From CAG-826 sp964546565 (GTDB lineage Bacteria; Bacillota_I; Bacilli_A; RFN20; CAG-826): a stretch of 14,197 bases of DNA. Position 1 is the stretch's first letter; each line of letters opens with the position of its first letter. The notes beneath the pieces were generated by a model that was not told the DNA's origin, searched no databases, and worked only from the letters and a program-made list of their open reading frames with translations. The DNA lies in NCBI GenBank assembly GCA_964546565.1, contig CAZJKC010000044.1, positions 1 to 14,197 of the forward strand. Reading direction: 5' to 3'. The position numbers were made by a program, and so were the translations under genes. Positions 12,754 to 14,197 of this stretch are shown one piece after another.

Positions 12754-14079
12754 ATGAATTATTATGCGATTATTTTGGCTGCCGGTAAAGGCACCAGAAT
12801 GAAATCTCATAGTCAAGAAAAATCTAAAGTCGGATTTGAGATTATGGGCAAAACATTATTAGATTATGTGTTAGATGCTTTGCAACCTTTAAACTTATCA
12901 AAAGCGGTGACTATTGTTGGCCATAACGGAAAGTATACTGAAAAAATAGTTAATAATCGGACTTTTATAGCTTATCAGCATGAGCAATTAGGTACCGGTC
13001 ATGCAGTTATGCAAGCTAGTCCTTTTTTAGAAAATGAAGAGGGTTCGACTTTAGTTATTTGTGGTGATACCCCACTTTTTCAAACGGAAACTTTAGAAAA
13101 ACTATTCTATGACCATTTGAGTCAAAAAAATGATGTTACGGTCTTAACCGCAATAGTGAAGAATCCACATGGATATGGAAGAATTGTTCGTGGTGATGCG
13201 GGCGATGTATATGGTATTGTCGAGCAATCAGAAGCTACAGAAACAATTGATAAGATTAAAGAAGTTAATACTGGTATATATATTTTTAACAACCGTGAAT
13301 TATTTAAGCATCTTAAAGAAATATCTGGTAACAATTCCAAAAATGAGTATTATTTAACGGATATGATTGAAATATTCCGTAAGGCAGGTTTGAAAATTGG
13401 CGGCTCTATTATGGATGATGCTCGGGAAATGTTAGGTATTAATGACCGTGTTCAATTAGCGGAAGCTACAAAGGTTTTAAAAGAAAGAATTAATCGTCGT
13501 CATATGTTAAATGGTGTCACTATTATTGATCCTTTAACAACTTACATTGGTGCGGATGTCACCATTGGCGCGGACACCATCATTTTCCCAGGCAATTATA
13601 TTGTTGGTCATACAGTTATCGGTGAAGATAATATTATTAAGTCAAATAACTTTATAGAAGATGTAATTATTGGTGATAAAAACGTCATAGGACCAATGGC
13701 TAATTTAAGACCAGCTACTGTTATCGAAGGAGATAATCGTATTGGATCATTTGTTGAAACGAAAAAATCAGTCTTTAAGAAAGGATCCAAAGCTGCTCAT
13801 TTATCTTATTTAGGTGATGCGACAATTGGTGAAAAAACTAACATTGGTGGTGGCACTATTACCGCAAATTACGATGGACAAAACAAATTCCCAACGGTGA
13901 TTGGTAGTAATGTCTTCATTGGTACTGGCGCGACTATAATAGCCCCAATTAATATTGCTGATGGTGCGTTTATAGCGGGTGGCTCTACTATTTATCAAGA
14001 TGTTGGTGAAGACGATTTAGCCTTTGGCAGAGCATATCAAACCAATAAAAAAGGATATGCTAAAAAAATAAGGAAGTAG
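12754..14079 (+). CDS. glmU: Bifunctional GlmU: GlcNAc-1-phosphate uridyltransferase and glucosamine-1-phosphate acetyltransferase
   Basis: Starting at the ATG at 12754 this is a 441-residue protein. A longer frame from 12715 starts inside the -10 box and is rejected; GGAGGA lies 10 bases before 12754. The N-terminal pyrophosphorylase domain (about 1-225) shows LAAGKGTRM (8-16), GTGHAVMQ and GDTPLF. The C-terminal left-handed beta helix (about 245-441) shows hexapeptide repeats, ANLRP, HLSYLGDA, NIGGGTITANYDG and the closing AxxxNKKGYAKK. It makes UDP-GlcNAc, the entry precursor for peptidoglycan, in the cytosol. The segment usually PKVLH reads SKVGFEIMGK, and NIGAGT reads NIGGGT; both are small variations. 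A terminator follows. Confidence 0.96.
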   Translation: MNYYAIILAAGKGTRMKSHSQEKSKVGFEIMGKTLLDYVLDALQPLNLSKAVTIVGHNGKYTEKIVNNRTFIAYQHEQLGTGHAVMQASPFLENEEGSTLVICGDTPLFQTETLEKLFYDHLSQKNDVTVLTAIVKNPHGYGRIVRGDAGDVYGIVEQSEATETIDKIKEVNTGIYIFNNRELFKHLKEISGNNSKNEYYLTDMIEIFRKAGLKIGGSIMDDAREMLGINDRVQLAEATKVLKERINRRHMLNGVTIIDPLTTYIGADVTIGADTIIFPGNYIVGHTVIGEDNIIKSNNFIEDVIIGDKNVIGPMANLRPATVIEGDNRIGSFVETKKSVFKKGSKAAHLSYLGDATIGEKTNIGGGTITANYDGQNKFPTVIGSNVFIGTGATIIAPINIADGAFIAGGSTIYQDVGEDDLAFGRAYQTNKKGYAKKIRK

Positions 14080-14104
14080 TAGATATTAAGATTAATAAAT
14101 TATT

Positions 14105-14136
14105 AAGTGATACTAGTTAAATGGTGTCACTTTTTT
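14105..14136 (+). terminator. Terminator after glmU
   Basis: A 9-bp stem with one G-T pair (14105-14113 with 14124-14132), a 10-base loop and six T (14131-14136), 25 bases past the glmU stop. Beyond it, 14137-14197 is AT-rich and holds no gene or clear promoter; a TATACT at 14189-14194 might be a -10 box for a gene outside the window. Confidence 0.75.
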
Positions 14137-14197
14137 CTATTATATAGCTAATTTTAATCAATCAATAATGTAAAAAAAGACCATGTAATATACTATT

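Noticed and set aside
12130..13790. Minus-strand frames over ispE and glmU (12130-12375, 13122-13340, 13608-13790)
   Set aside because: They are antisense shadows of strongly conserved enzymes, without SD or recognisable motifs.
1..14197. Mobile elements, CRISPR arrays, tRNA or rRNA genes
   Set aside because: Looked for and not seen: no transposase or integrase frames, no regularly spaced repeats and no tRNA-like cloverleaf with CCA end.

Overview
This window is the chromosomal replication origin neighbourhood of an AT-rich, low-GC Gram-positive bacterium. The gene set (dnaN-dnaA on the minus strand, then oriC, then rpmH-rnpA-yidC-jag-mnmE and tatD-rnmV-rsmA-yabG-ispE-glmU on the plus strand) is the classical Bacillus-type origin region. 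TGA works as a stop codon (tatD ends in TGA), which excludes the Mycoplasma/Spiroplasma code. The AT richness, the compact gene spacing, the lipoprotein-type YidC with a large outer domain and the loss of spacer genes suggest a Bacilli lineage near the base of Mollicutes (Erysipelotrichia, RF39, Haloplasma or Izemoplasma-like). That placement is an inference. The yabG gene hints at a sporulating ancestor or a sporulating organism.

Layout. 1-43: possible first codons of another minus-strand gene. 52-85: terminator of the dnaA-dnaN unit. 112-2728: dnaN and dnaA, transcribed leftward, with a 124-base gap (1243-1366) that holds an extended -10 promoter, two abutting DnaA boxes and a TAA repeat. 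2729-3178: main oriC, with a perfect DnaA box over the dnaA promoter, a convergent cluster of boxes and an AT-rich flank. 3179-4822: an unrecognised lipoprotein gene with its own promoter and terminator, sitting where rpmH normally borders oriC. 4851-5055: a non-coding stretch that ends in the rpmH promoter, which is covered by a perfect 23-base palindrome. 5056-7574: rpmH, rnpA, yidC and jag, with an attenuator-like hairpin after rpmH. 7573-7604: a terminator fused to the next promoter. 7623-12697: a tightly packed run mnmE, tatD, rnmV, rsmA, yabG, ispE with overlaps or short gaps. 12710-14136: glmU with its own -10 element and terminator.

The products cover replication initiation (DnaA, DnaN), ribosome and RNA maturation (L34, RNase P protein, KhpB/Jag, MnmE, RNase M5, RsmA), membrane protein insertion (YidC), isoprenoid synthesis (IspE) and cell-wall precursor synthesis (GlmU). 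I see no mobile element, tRNA, rRNA or CRISPR array. No complete new system is evident. The points most worth a second look are the bipartite origin architecture, the origin-proximal lipoprotein with an internal duplication, the palindrome on the rpmH promoter, and the hairpin-masked, probably non-ATG start of yabG.
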